Assembly (NCBI GenBank): GCA_932222125.1 | Contig: CAKNZJ010000132.1 | Span: 1 to 8,626, forward strand | Direction of reading: 5' to 3' | DNA: 8,626 nt | Origin: an uncultured Clostridia bacterium | GTDB taxonomy: Bacteria; Bacillota; Clostridia; Oscillospirales; Oscillospiraceae | Part shown: positions 1-5,389 of the stretch, piece after piece | Numbering within the stretch: the stretch's first letter is position 1 | Layout of the letters: each line of letters starts with the position of its first letter | Notes under the pieces: generated by a model | Seen by the model: the letters and a program-made list of their open reading frames with translations, nothing else | The model's database searches: none | Told to the model about the DNA's origin: nothing | Translations under genes and position numbers: made by a program

Positions 1-22
1 AATCTGGATAGCAGCTCCAGTG

Positions 23-56
23 AAACCCGTTGTCCTGCAAGGGATAGCGGGTTTTT
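23..56 (+). terminator. Rho-independent terminator of a gene upstream of the window
   Basis: The arms AAACCCG (23-29) and CGGGTTT (48-54) pair and are followed by a run of five T. The loop can form a smaller TCC/GGA stem inside. The T run is on the plus strand, so it most likely ends a plus-strand transcript entering from the left. On the minus strand the hairpin is followed by only three T, so it could weakly stop the integrase transcript too. Confidence 0.6.
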
Positions 57-87
57 CCATTTGTCTGGAGGAGAAACTGCCCAGCAG

Positions 88-110
88 GAAACCCATACAG
101 AAACCCATAC
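88..110. repeat. Two tandem copies of GAAACCCATAC, possible integrase arm sites
   Basis: GAAACCCATAC occurs at 88-98 and again at 100-110, one base apart (12-base period). A shorter match, GAAACCC, is at 22-28. Short direct repeats between a tyrosine recombinase gene and the element end are where arm-type binding sites of Tn916- and lambda-like integrases usually lie. The repeats are seen directly; the role as arm sites is inferred. No core site could be identified. Confidence 0.45.
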
Positions 111-137
111 CGATAGATTTTAAGGTACTGATTCACA

Positions 138-1334
138 TTACGCCTGACCAGCTTTTTTCAGAGCATCTCTGAAAATTTGGCTGGCCCGCTTCATGCTTTC
201 TTGATCTGCGTGGGTGTACATGCGGAGGGTGACGGCCTTGTCGTTGTGCCCCAGCTTCTCAGATACACTGGCCACATCGGCGCCGTTGGTGATCGCGATA
301 CTGGCAAAGGTATGACGGAGTTTATGGGGATGAAGACCGGGTACATCATACTTCTTGGAAAACTTCTGCATATACCTGGCCGGGGATTGAGGGTGCATCG
401 GTTCCGGGCTGTCCTGCTGGGTAAAGACATAGGTGCTAATGGCGTGGCTCGTCTGTTCTAGCCTGAGCTGCTGAAGTAGCCGGATAATCTCCGGGTCAAC
501 ATCTATCGTCCTCACCTTACCGCTTTTGGGGGTGTCAAGGTAAATGCCCTTTTGAGGTGTGTAGCAGAGGTTCCCTCGGATTGTGATCGTACCAGCTTTG
601 AAGTCGATATCTTTCCACTGGAGTCCGCAGCACTCGCCCCGACGGATGCCGGTGTCGATTAGTAAGCGCATCAAGGTACGCCACTTCAACGGCTCATGTT
701 CCAGTGCGGCAAAGATACGCTGGACCTCCTCCGTTGTGTAGGCCTCCACGTCCTTATCCTTGATCTCGCCTTTGCGGGGCTTTGGACGTTCCACCTTATC
801 CATAGGATTGGCAGAGATTACATCGGCCATATAGGCCATTTTGAAAAGGCTGTGCAGGATGGTATAGACCTTGACACAGGTTGCGTGGGCTTTGCCATCC
901 GATTGCATAGAGAGCAACAGAGCGGAGATATTGGCCGGGGTAATATCGGGCATTTTCAGATTGCCCAGAGCCGGATATATCCAGTGATTGAGATTGCCCT
1001 GGTAAGCGCACCGGCCATTCTCGCTCATTGTGACGCCCTTAGCTGGCATAAATACTGCTTCGCCGTACTGTCGCAACGTCTGAATCTTTGTGGCCTCCCG
1101 CTTCTGCCGGAGGTCGCTTTCTTTTTGCTCCGCACGACTGACGACCTCGCCTTCCCGACAGCGGCGCTCAAATTCCGAGGCCTCCTTTGCCAGTGTACGT
1201 TCAATAGCCTTTTGCCCCCAGCCCTCCGGAGGATACCAGCGGGTGGTTAGGTAGGACTTCCCCCGTCCACGGCTGACCCGGATCTCATAGAAGATTTGTC
1301 CGTCTTTGGTGGTTCGTTTTCTGGTTGATGCCAT
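138..1334 (-). CDS. int: Site-specific tyrosine recombinase (integrase)
   Basis: This 398-aa phage/ICE-type integrase catalyses insertion and excision of the element by strand exchange through a 3'-phosphotyrosine. Residues about 1-60 resemble the basic N-terminal arm-binding domain, about 85-185 the SAM-like core-binding domain, and about 200-390 the catalytic domain. The catalytic set is complete: Arg231 in TGIRRGE, Lys270 in the beta-hairpin TPKSGK, His337 and Arg340 in HKLRH, His363 in LGH, and the nucleophile Tyr373 in RMYTH. I chose the ATG at 1334 because AAGGAAAGG (1342-1350) precedes it at good spacing and directly follows the repressor stop. The frame is open 25 codons further upstream, but that stretch overlaps the repressor gene. 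Its position at the element edge, with att-type repeats downstream, is typical. It is probably co-transcribed with the repressor. The family is certain; the attachment target is unknown. Confidence 0.95.
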   Translation of the reverse strand: MASTRKRTTKDGQIFYEIRVSRGRGKSYLTTRWYPPEGWGQKAIERTLAKEASEFERRCREGEVVSRAEQKESDLRQKREATKIQTLRQYGEAVFMPAKGVTMSENGRCAYQGNLNHWIYPALGNLKMPDITPANISALLLSMQSDGKAHATCVKVYTILHSLFKMAYMADVISANPMDKVERPKPRKGEIKDKDVEAYTTEEVQRIFAALEHEPLKWRTLMRLLIDTGIRRGECCGLQWKDIDFKAGTITIRGNLCYTPQKGIYLDTPKSGKVRTIDVDPEIIRLLQQLRLEQTSHAISTYVFTQQDSPEPMHPQSPARYMQKFSKKYDVPGLHPHKLRHTFASIAITNGADVASVSEKLGHNDKAVTLRMYTHADQESMKRASQIFRDALKKAGQA

Positions 1335-1350
1335 AAAAATTCCTTTCCTT

Positions 1351-1893
1351 TTATTCGCGTTGGTAAGGGTGTTCCATAGAAATCCCCCTTTTCTTCTGGC
1401 TCTGTGCATCCAAAAATTCTCCGTAGGATACTAGTTTTTCCTGATCCTTGGCATCAAGCGTTGACACCAATTCTCCCAAGATTCGGAGAGTGCGCATTTT
1501 TGTGTCCTGACCATTGTTATTAAATTGGTAGAGGGTCAGAAGTGCAGAGCGAAGCTCAGATTCCAATTTGCCGCCGTGTGCAGGGGCTTTGACCAAAATG
1601 TACTTTTGGTTTTTGCCCTCAATCGAAATTCCATCTGTAATCAGCGGCAGAACTTCCTGCATCTTGTCCTGGCGCTCCGCTTCACTGACCAGCAGACTGC
1701 CCCAGTCCATCAGCTCATCGGGGACGGTATCCAGTGCATCGGCCAGGGGCTTCAGCAGACTGGCGGGCATCTCGATGGCGTCGCTCTCATAGCGGTAGAT
1801 GGTGGCGCGGTTCTTGCCCAGCTTGGCGGCCAGATCGTCCACCGACATACCGAGCTGCTTGCGGCGGGTACGGATTCTTTCTCCTGTGGTCAT
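1351..1893 (-). CDS. XRE/Cro-CI family transcriptional repressor
   Basis: This 180-aa DNA-binding protein has a clear N-terminal helix-turn-helix of about 60 residues. The motif runs from DDLAAKLG (residues 19-26) through NRATIYRYE (28-36), the standard lambda-repressor-like pattern. The C-terminal ~110 residues are mostly helical, and I do not recognise a domain in them. No S24 peptidase (LexA-like) domain is visible, so RecA-driven self-cleavage is unlikely and induction would need another signal. The ATG at 1893 has AGGAGGG eight bases upstream; the longer open frame above it lies in AT-rich non-coding DNA. The gene faces the excisionase genes across a divergent control region and lies 16 bases upstream of int, so it is the likely lysogeny-type regulator of the element and may autoregulate. 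Confidence 0.88.
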   Translation of the reverse strand: MTTGERIRTRRKQLGMSVDDLAAKLGKNRATIYRYESDAIEMPASLLKPLADALDTVPDELMDWGSLLVSEAERQDKMQEVLPLITDGISIEGKNQKYILVKAPAHGGKLESELRSALLTLYQFNNNGQDTKMRTLRILGELVSTLDAKDQEKLVSYGEFLDAQSQKKRGISMEHPYQRE

Positions 1894-1924
1894 GGTGTTC
1901 CCTCCTGTTTTGTAATAGGGCTTC

Positions 1925-1953
1925 ATTATACCACGATAGTTGCAGAAAAGCAA
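1925..1953 (-). promoter_or_regulatory. Leftward promoter for repressor-integrase operon
   Basis: Read on the minus strand, TATAAT (1925-1930) is preceded by TGG, giving an extended -10 (TGnTATAAT). A weak -35, TTGCTT (1948-1953), lies 17 bases further upstream. The expected start is around 1918, leaving a short leader before the ribosome binding site of the repressor at 1893. Confidence 0.6.
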
Positions 1954-2002
1954 TATATAATTTTGAAGAAATAAAATAATTTCAAAACAAGAAAAATTAG
2001 TA

Positions 2003-2031
2003 TTGACAATGACACATGACAGGTGTATGAT
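2003..2031 (+). promoter_or_regulatory. Rightward promoter for the excisionase/accessory operon
   Basis: TTGACA (2003-2008) and TATGAT (2026-2031) are separated by exactly 17 bases, close to the sigma-A consensus. The start would be around 2038, about 70 bases before the first gene at 2107. Three TGACA direct repeats (2004-2008, 2010-2014, 2017-2021) and a palindrome overlap it, so it is probably strongly regulated. Confidence 0.75.
2012..2026. promoter_or_regulatory. Operator-like palindrome inside the rightward promoter
   Basis: ACACATGACAGGTGT reads as ACAC-n-TG-n-CA-n-GTGT, a 15-base interrupted palindrome centred on 2019 with six matching base pairs on each side. It fills most of the spacer and touches the -10. 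A dimeric XRE repressor bound here would block RNA polymerase, so the repressor encoded at 1351-1893 is the natural candidate. The symmetry is visible; the binding protein is inferred. Confidence 0.5.
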
Positions 2032-2106
2032 TTGAATATCGCATATAAGCAATAAGAATAGATAGCATGGCGAGTGTGTGTAATTTATGCAAAGGAGGTA
2101 ATGCCT

Positions 2107-2280
2107 ATGGTTCCATTCCAAAAAATTACGGAAGCCTGCAAGACCACGGGGCTGTCGCAGTATTTTCTGCGGCAAGGATGTAAGGACGGCACGATCCCGC
2201 ACATCAAAAGCGGCGGCGTGTACTACATCAATGTCCAAGCACTCGTGGAACAGTTGGGCAAAAAAGAGCAGTCCGACTGA
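2107..2280 (+). CDS. Small excisionase-like HTH DNA-binding protein
   Basis: This 57-aa protein resembles the MerR-like winged helix of the excisionase family. The pattern is helix (ITEACKTTGLSQYFLRQGC), turn, GTIPHIKSGGVYYIN, helix (ALVEQL); the 'G.IP.i..g..y.in...' hairpin is typical of Xis/AlpA-like proteins. ATG 2107 is preferred over ATG 2101 because GGAGG (2094-2098) is eight bases from the former and only two from the latter. As the first gene of the rightward operon, facing the repressor, it probably directs excision by the integrase, or regulates transcription. Confidence 0.75.
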   Translation: MVPFQKITEACKTTGLSQYFLRQGCKDGTIPHIKSGGVYYINVQALVEQLGKKEQSD

Positions 2281-2326
2281 ACACCGGCAAAAAACTGCAA
2301 TACGCGGAGAAAGGAGGTAAATACCT

Positions 2327-2557
2327 GTGGACAACAAAGCGACGAACAAGCTGCGTCGGGAGTATCCCAACTTTACACCACTGAAGGTAGCTTCGGAACT
2401 GTTAGGCGTCTCGCCCCGTCAGCCGTCCAAGCTGGTGGCGGAGGGCCGGAAGCCGTTCTGCCTGCTGGGCGCCAACATTGGAACCCGGCAGCGGTACATC
2501 CGCATCTATACCGAGCGGCTGATTGCGTATCTTAACGGCAACTCTCTGGAGGACTAA
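2327..2557 (+). CDS. Second small HTH protein, excisionase-like
   Basis: This 76-aa protein starts at GTG 2327, with AAGGAGG (2311-2317) nine bases upstream. Residues about 17-60 look like another MerR/Xis-type winged helix: TPLKVASELLGVSPRQPSKL for the helix-turn-helix, then a wing containing RYIRIYTERL. It lies 46 bases after the first HTH gene with its own strong ribosome binding site, so the two are co-transcribed. Two successive Xis-like genes suggest that one may control excision and the other transcription, but sequence alone does not tell which. Confidence 0.7.
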   Translation: MDNKATNKLRREYPNFTPLKVASELLGVSPRQPSKLVAEGRKPFCLLGANIGTRQRYIRIYTERLIAYLNGNSLED

Positions 2558-2581
2558 GCGAAGGCTTTAGTAGTTGAGGGG

Positions 2582-2689
2582 GTGATTGTTTTCCGTGAAA
2601 GCAGTCACAAAATCGGGCGGCAGATCAACAGCTTTGGAAGAAGCCGCTGGCCTGATCGCCCAATCTTTCTATTTGGAGGAATCAAATGA
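2582..2689 (+). CDS. Possible 35-codon ORF coupled to the next gene
   Basis: A frame opening at GTG 2582 runs 35 codons and ends at TGA 2687-2689, overlapping the ATG of the 361-aa gene as ATGA, an arrangement typical of translational coupling. The peptide is basic (FRESSHKIGRQ, GRSRWPDRP) and I do not recognise it. Against it, the G run of the only good ribosome binding site (GAGGGGG, 2576-2582) touches the start codon, which is too close. The frame continues directly from the stop codon of the preceding HTH gene, so it may also be a read-through tail. Another overlapping frame using GTG 2595 has better spacing but runs deep into the next gene. Confidence 0.25.
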   Translation: MIVFRESSHKIGRQINSFGRSRWPDRPIFLFGGIK

Positions 2690-3771
2690 GATTACACGAA
2701 AACCAATTAAAGCTGATCCGACATCTGGCCCGGTTCAACCTGTTGGACTATGCCAGTTGTCTGCATCTGTTGGATACGGAGGGAACTGGAGACCATGTAG
2801 CCCTGTCCTATGCTTTTCGGCCACTGACAAAGAACAAGTACCTCACCAAACGCAAGGACGGAAGCGTGTCAATTTTGGCAAAGGGGCGTGCTTTGTTCCC
2901 TAACATCAAGCCGTTGATCTCAGCGGGTGGCGGGGAGCAGTCCATCCAGCGAGTGATGGAGGTGTCCCGCATGGCAGTGTTGATGGAGGAACACGGTATC
3001 CTCGCCGTCGCGGAAGTGCCGGAATCACGGCAACCTGTTTTTATTCCCTCGGCTTGCTGGAGGAATATTGCTCCGGGTATCCTGTCCACTACACGCTTTA
3101 CCGGGATGGTGCTTGCAGGAAAAGAAAAGCTGGCTGTCTATGACATAGGGGACGGGAGCATGGAGTGGCAGGTGCGGGCGGAGGGATCACTGTTCTATAC
3201 AAAATACGGCAGCTATGAGACGAAAGCAACAGGGATGATCTTAATTTGTGAAGATGGAAAACGAAATAAAACGGTAAAAAATATTATTCGTCAGACGATG
3301 TGGAGCCGGCGGCAACTTCTCTCCGATATTTGCCTAGAGCGCAATAAACCGACCTGCTGGTCTCGTTCGCCCATTAAGCTGCGGGCGCAATATGAACACG
3401 TCTATTTTACAACGCCAAGATGGTTTCAGATAGACATACAAGCGATACTGGGTTCCGAGAGCGAGGTATGTGATCGAAGCAAAAATGAGACCAGGTCACA
3501 TGACCCGGCACAGGGCGACTACGAAAAGTGGCCTTACCGCTTTTTTGTCAACCCAGCGACCGACTTGCTGAAATATGTCTATTTTTTCTCGGCGGTGAAG
3601 GAACTGAAGAAACTTTTGGAAAGTGATATGCCAGCACCACCGGAGGTACGATATGCAATTTGCTACCGGAAACGGGACAGGCCGATTCTGCGGATGTACC
3701 CGGACGTGGTAGAATTGGAGGGAATACAGTTTTTTGAATATCTCACTGAAGAAAACGATAGTTCAAATTGA
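2686..3771 (+). CDS. Unrecognised 361-aa accessory protein, likely N-terminal winged helix
   Basis: I do not recognise this family. Residues about 3-75 look like a winged helix: NQLKLIRHLARFNLLDYASC, a helix ending in a 'L..LTKNKYL' segment, then a beta wing KDGSVSILAKG. This architecture recalls the N-terminus of 'replication-relaxation' proteins of mobile elements, but I cannot confirm that link. The middle (about 125-185) is beta-rich with a repeated Tyr/Gly pattern (LAVYDIGDGSMEW, LFYTKYGSYETKATG). The C-terminal part (about 285-355) mixes helix and strand. There is no membrane segment or signal peptide. ATG 2686 has TTTGGAGG at good spacing. Its 3' end overlaps the next gene by 38 bases, which suggests the two proteins are made together and may act together. 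Confidence 0.75.
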   Translation: MRLHENQLKLIRHLARFNLLDYASCLHLLDTEGTGDHVALSYAFRPLTKNKYLTKRKDGSVSILAKGRALFPNIKPLISAGGGEQSIQRVMEVSRMAVLMEEHGILAVAEVPESRQPVFIPSACWRNIAPGILSTTRFTGMVLAGKEKLAVYDIGDGSMEWQVRAEGSLFYTKYGSYETKATGMILICEDGKRNKTVKNIIRQTMWSRRQLLSDICLERNKPTCWSRSPIKLRAQYEHVYFTTPRWFQIDIQAILGSESEVCDRSKNETRSHDPAQGDYEKWPYRFFVNPATDLLKYVYFFSAVKELKKLLESDMPAPPEVRYAICYRKRDRPILRMYPDVVELEGIQFFEYLTEENDSSN

Positions 3772-4315
3772 TCGGTGTCTGGCTGAGGGCGGTGGAGCAA
3801 GCGCGGACCAGCTTCACAAAATGTACGACCTAACGCTCCGGCTGCAAAGCCAGCTGCTATCTGTGATTTATGATATGGAGACCTTTGGTGGGAGTGCTGA
3901 GCGAGTTGCAAATGCGCACAGCGGTGGGAAAAATAAAGATTCTGTGGTGACGCTGACAATTACGGAGCCGTTGCCGTCTATGAAGAGACTGACCGAGGCA
4001 GTCGAGGAACATTGGAAAGCGATGATCCATGCGGCCATAGGAGAGGCGGCCCAACAGAGGCCCCTCCCCTATTTTGATAAGGCTATGGTTGAGATCAAGA
4101 TCATCACTCCCAGAGGAAGCGATAATGCTAGACTGTGGGATACCTCCAACCGGTCCATCCAGGTGGTACTCAACAATCTGAAGGGTATCTTTTTTGAGGA
4201 CGACAACATGGAGCATATGGCTTTTTCAGTGATTGGAAGATGGGGAGAAAAAGGTGCTACGATCATCCGTATTTTGGACTTTGACAAATCACAGCAAATC
4301 AGAAGCATCACATGA
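3734..4315 (+). CDS. RusA-like Holliday-junction-resolvase-fold protein, variant active site
   Basis: This 193-aa protein starts at TTG 3734, with GGAGGG (3717-3722) eleven bases upstream, inside the previous gene. Residues 1-65 form a helical extension absent from the ~120-aa E. coli RusA. From residue 71 on it follows the RusA plan: TLTITEPLPS (like the LPWPPS start of RusA), a Trp helix (W94), strand MVEIKIITPRG (118-128), then D136-T-S138-N139 and E-D156-D157 after the same 17-residue spacing as in RusA, followed by strands ending in IIRILDF. Compared from memory with E. coli RusA, Asp70, Asn73 and Asp90/Asp91 are kept (D136, N139, D156, D157), but Asp72 is Ser138 and Lys76 is Ile142. It may bind branched DNA without cutting, or cut by altered chemistry. 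The assignment rests on motif spacing, not a search. Confidence 0.6.
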   Translation: MNISLKKTIVQIDRCLAEGGGASADQLHKMYDLTLRLQSQLLSVIYDMETFGGSAERVANAHSGGKNKDSVVTLTITEPLPSMKRLTEAVEEHWKAMIHAAIGEAAQQRPLPYFDKAMVEIKIITPRGSDNARLWDTSNRSIQVVLNNLKGIFFEDDNMEHMAFSVIGRWGEKGATIIRILDFDKSQQIRSIT

Positions 4316-4425
4316 AGGCTGAGTTTTTGACGAAACTGTGAGGTTCCAAAAATGTCATGGTGAACGAGGCGGAGCGCAAAATCTATGTTTGCCTTGGACT
4401 TCAATCAGCCATGATGCGCTGTTAA
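4312..4425 (+). pseudogene. Interrupted short reading frame overlapping the RusA-like gene end
   Basis: ATG 4312 overlaps the TGA of the preceding gene (ATGA), as a coupled third operon gene would. It reads only nine codons (MKAEFLTKL) to a TGA at 4339-4341. The same frame then reopens without a shift as GSKNVMVNEAERKIYVCLG and continues to TAA 4423-4425. This could be a third accessory gene inactivated by a nonsense mutation and truncation, or a chance overlap. I do not recognise the peptide. Confidence 0.25.
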
Positions 4426-4467
4426 TTGAACACAAAATCAATCATGGTGAAGCAGGTACAGAGAGGG

Positions 4468-4511
4468 GTTCTGCGAGGAGTGTCTGCCTGGGCAGACGCG
4501 ACGAGCAGAAC
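4468..4511 (+). repeat. 44-base hairpin with two tandem G.A pairs
   Basis: The outer stem GTTCTGC (4468-4474) pairs with GCAGAAC (4505-4511), and the inner stem GTCTGCC (4482-4488) with GGCAGAC (4491-4497). Between them both sides are seven bases long (GAGGAGT against GCGACGA). Read as plus-strand RNA, they align as GA/AG, G-C, GA/AG, G-C, U.G, that is, two tandem G.A mismatch steps separated by a pair. Such symmetry is typical of a selected RNA structure rather than of a simple DNA palindrome. The function is unknown; part of a non-coding RNA or of an element end are both possible. Confidence 0.5.
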
Positions 4512-4519
4512 AGGTTGAG

Positions 4520-4569
4520 GTGCGGAAAGAGGGCTTGCGTCGTTCCCGACGCAAGCCCTCTTTCCGCAC
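4520..4569. repeat. Perfect 23-bp inverted repeat with 4-base loop
   Basis: The arm at 4520-4542 is exactly complementary to 4547-4569, with loop TTCC (4543-4546). On the minus strand the loop reads GGAA, a GNRA tetraloop. Neither side is followed by a T run (CTTTGG on the right), so it is not a textbook terminator, though it would stop or stabilise RNA. It begins nine bases after the 44-base hairpin. It could be a strong factor-assisted terminator between the element and the convergent minus-strand gene, a small palindromic repeat, or a recombination or transfer site. Confidence 0.75.
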
Positions 4570-4699
4570 TCGCTTTGGTATTATGATTTCCGGTTTCAAT
4601 GAATGATTAACTATTGGCTCCCCAATTTTGACGCATCAATCATCTTTTTAACGGCGTAAGGATGACCAGAACGCGCCCGGTGCCTATCATCATCATGGC

Positions 4700-4729
4700 T
4701 ATCTTCTCTGAGGACGATAACATGGAGCA
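4700..4729 (+). pseudogene. Fragment of a second RusA-like gene
   Basis: These 30 bases match 27 of 30 positions of 4186-4215, the segment encoding the metal-binding E-D-D motif of the RusA-like gene. The encoded peptide IFSEDDNMEH compares with IFFEDDNMEH. Three of the changes here and in the adjoining codons are silent in that frame, which supports descent from a plus-strand coding sequence. The frame is open from ATG 4662 for some 40 codons, but the similarity does not extend visibly beyond the motif and no ribosome binding site is present. I read it as debris of a diverged paralogue. Confidence 0.5.
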
Positions 4730-4764
4730 CGATGTGACGGAGACGGCCTGTGCTGATCATGTCT

Positions 4765-5272
4765 TTACTTTGCGCACAAATCCAGGGCGTCTTTTACTTT
4801 TTGGATGATATAAGCGCCAATATCCCGGGAAGCATCTACGGTTTGAGCGCCCAAATGGGGAGAGATAATGAAGTTATCACATTCGATCAGCGGCGAGTGG
4901 AATTTTGTATCCAGGCCTTCGTCAACCAGTTCTTCCTCCATGACATCGGAGGCATAGCCGCCGATCTTACCTGACTTCAAGGCCTCATACATATCCTCCT
5001 CAGTTGACGATGCCGCCCCGGGCCATGTTCAGCACCACGGCGTCGTCCTTCATCCCGGCGATGGACTTGGCGTTAGACAGGTTCTTGGTCTCGGGGGTAA
5101 GGGGCATGTGGATGGTAACAAGGTCGGAGATCTTCAGTACCTCGTCGATGGACATACTTTTGGCGTGTTGCTGCTCAAAAACCTCGGCGGGGAGGTAGGG
5201 GTCGTAGGCCACGACCTCCATCCGGAAGGCAAGGGCGCAGACGTCCGCGAAAACTCGCTCAAAGACGCCTTT
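4765..5272 (-). pseudogene. D-2-hydroxyacid dehydrogenase remnant, truncated and frameshifted
   Basis: NAD-dependent D-2-hydroxyacid dehydrogenases (lactate/phosphoglycerate type) reduce 2-keto acids. The frame 5221-5000 gives FRMEVVAYDPYLP (end of the Rossmann fingerprint, the Asp binding the NAD ribose), then HMPLTPETKNL and NMARGGIVN with the substrate-binding Arg. It stops, and the next frame (4992-4765) resumes with MYEALKSGKIGGYA, the Glu-rich VMEEEL segment, and SPHLGAQT with the catalytic His. Omitting one base, the A at about 5002, joins the two as GGIVN-EEDMYEALKSG, exactly as in the family. The N-terminal half, including the GxGxxG motif, is missing: homology fades above about 5265. 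The protein cannot be made in active form. A single-base sequencing error could explain the frameshift but not the truncation. Confidence 0.85.
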
Positions 5273-5280
5273 GCCCTTGC
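5229..5280. repeat. Imperfect 52-base palindrome at the truncated dehydrogenase edge
   Basis: GCAAGGGC (5229-5236) and GCCCTTGC (5273-5280) pair perfectly, and much of the sequence between can extend the stem with a few mismatches and wobbles down to a short loop near 5255. It coincides with the point where dehydrogenase homology ends. It may mark the deletion or rearrangement breakpoint, or form a 5' hairpin in the RNA made from the adjoining promoter. Confidence 0.45.
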
Positions 5281-5289
5281 AATGGGGAA

Positions 5290-5318
5290 ATCATAACATA
5301 TTCAAAAAGAGCCGTCAA
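5290..5318 (-). promoter_or_regulatory. Strong minus-strand promoter reading into the dehydrogenase remnant
   Basis: On the minus strand, TTGACG (5313-5318) and TATGAT (5290-5295) are separated by 17 bases, with TGT before the -10 (extended -10). The start would be around 5283, immediately before the palindrome at 5229-5280. No start codon with a ribosome binding site follows closely, so today it would make an RNA with no obvious protein. Confidence 0.55.
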
Positions 5319-5389
5319 TCATCAAATTGGCTAAGAATGGAATTACATTTATGAATTATTTATATCGACAGATTGCAAAATGACGTGGT

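Larger units (their letters stand above)
4316..4764. other. Gene-poor stretch between accessory genes and dehydrogenase remnant
   Basis: No intact gene with a ribosome binding site is visible in these 449 bases. They contain the interrupted frame up to 4425, two strong hairpins (4468-4511 and 4520-4569), an AT-richer spacer (4571-4660) in which I see nothing, and a fragment similar to the RusA-like gene (4700-4729). The right boundary of the mobile element probably falls in or close to this stretch. I compared it by eye with 1-137 and found no convincing att direct repeat. Confidence 0.5.

Noticed and set aside
1..137. tRNA gene end as integration target
   Set aside because: No acceptor-stem or T-loop pattern or CCA end is present; the hairpin at 23-56 is a terminator.
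177..1250. Long plus-strand ORFs opposite the integrase
   Set aside because: They are antisense to a gene with all catalytic motifs intact, and they have no ribosome binding sites or recognisable domains.
1525..1979. Plus-strand ORFs opposite the repressor
   Set aside because: Mirror frames of the XRE gene; the peptides are low-complexity and without family resemblance.
2586..2903. 105-codon ORF overlapping the start of the 361-aa gene
   Set aside because: It runs 218 bases into the larger gene in another frame, and its only possible starts (TTG 2586, GTG 2595) are weak.
4338..4586. 82-codon plus-strand ORF across the two hairpins
   Set aside because: It has no ribosome binding site, it runs through both inverted repeats, and its Arg/Cys-rich translation has no recognisable pattern.
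4611..4760. Minus-strand 49-codon ORF ending HPYAVKKMIDASKLGSQ
   Set aside because: The C-terminus looks protein-like, but there is no ribosome binding site, the middle is Asp/His/Arg low-complexity, and the same bases show better coding homology on the plus strand (4700-4729).
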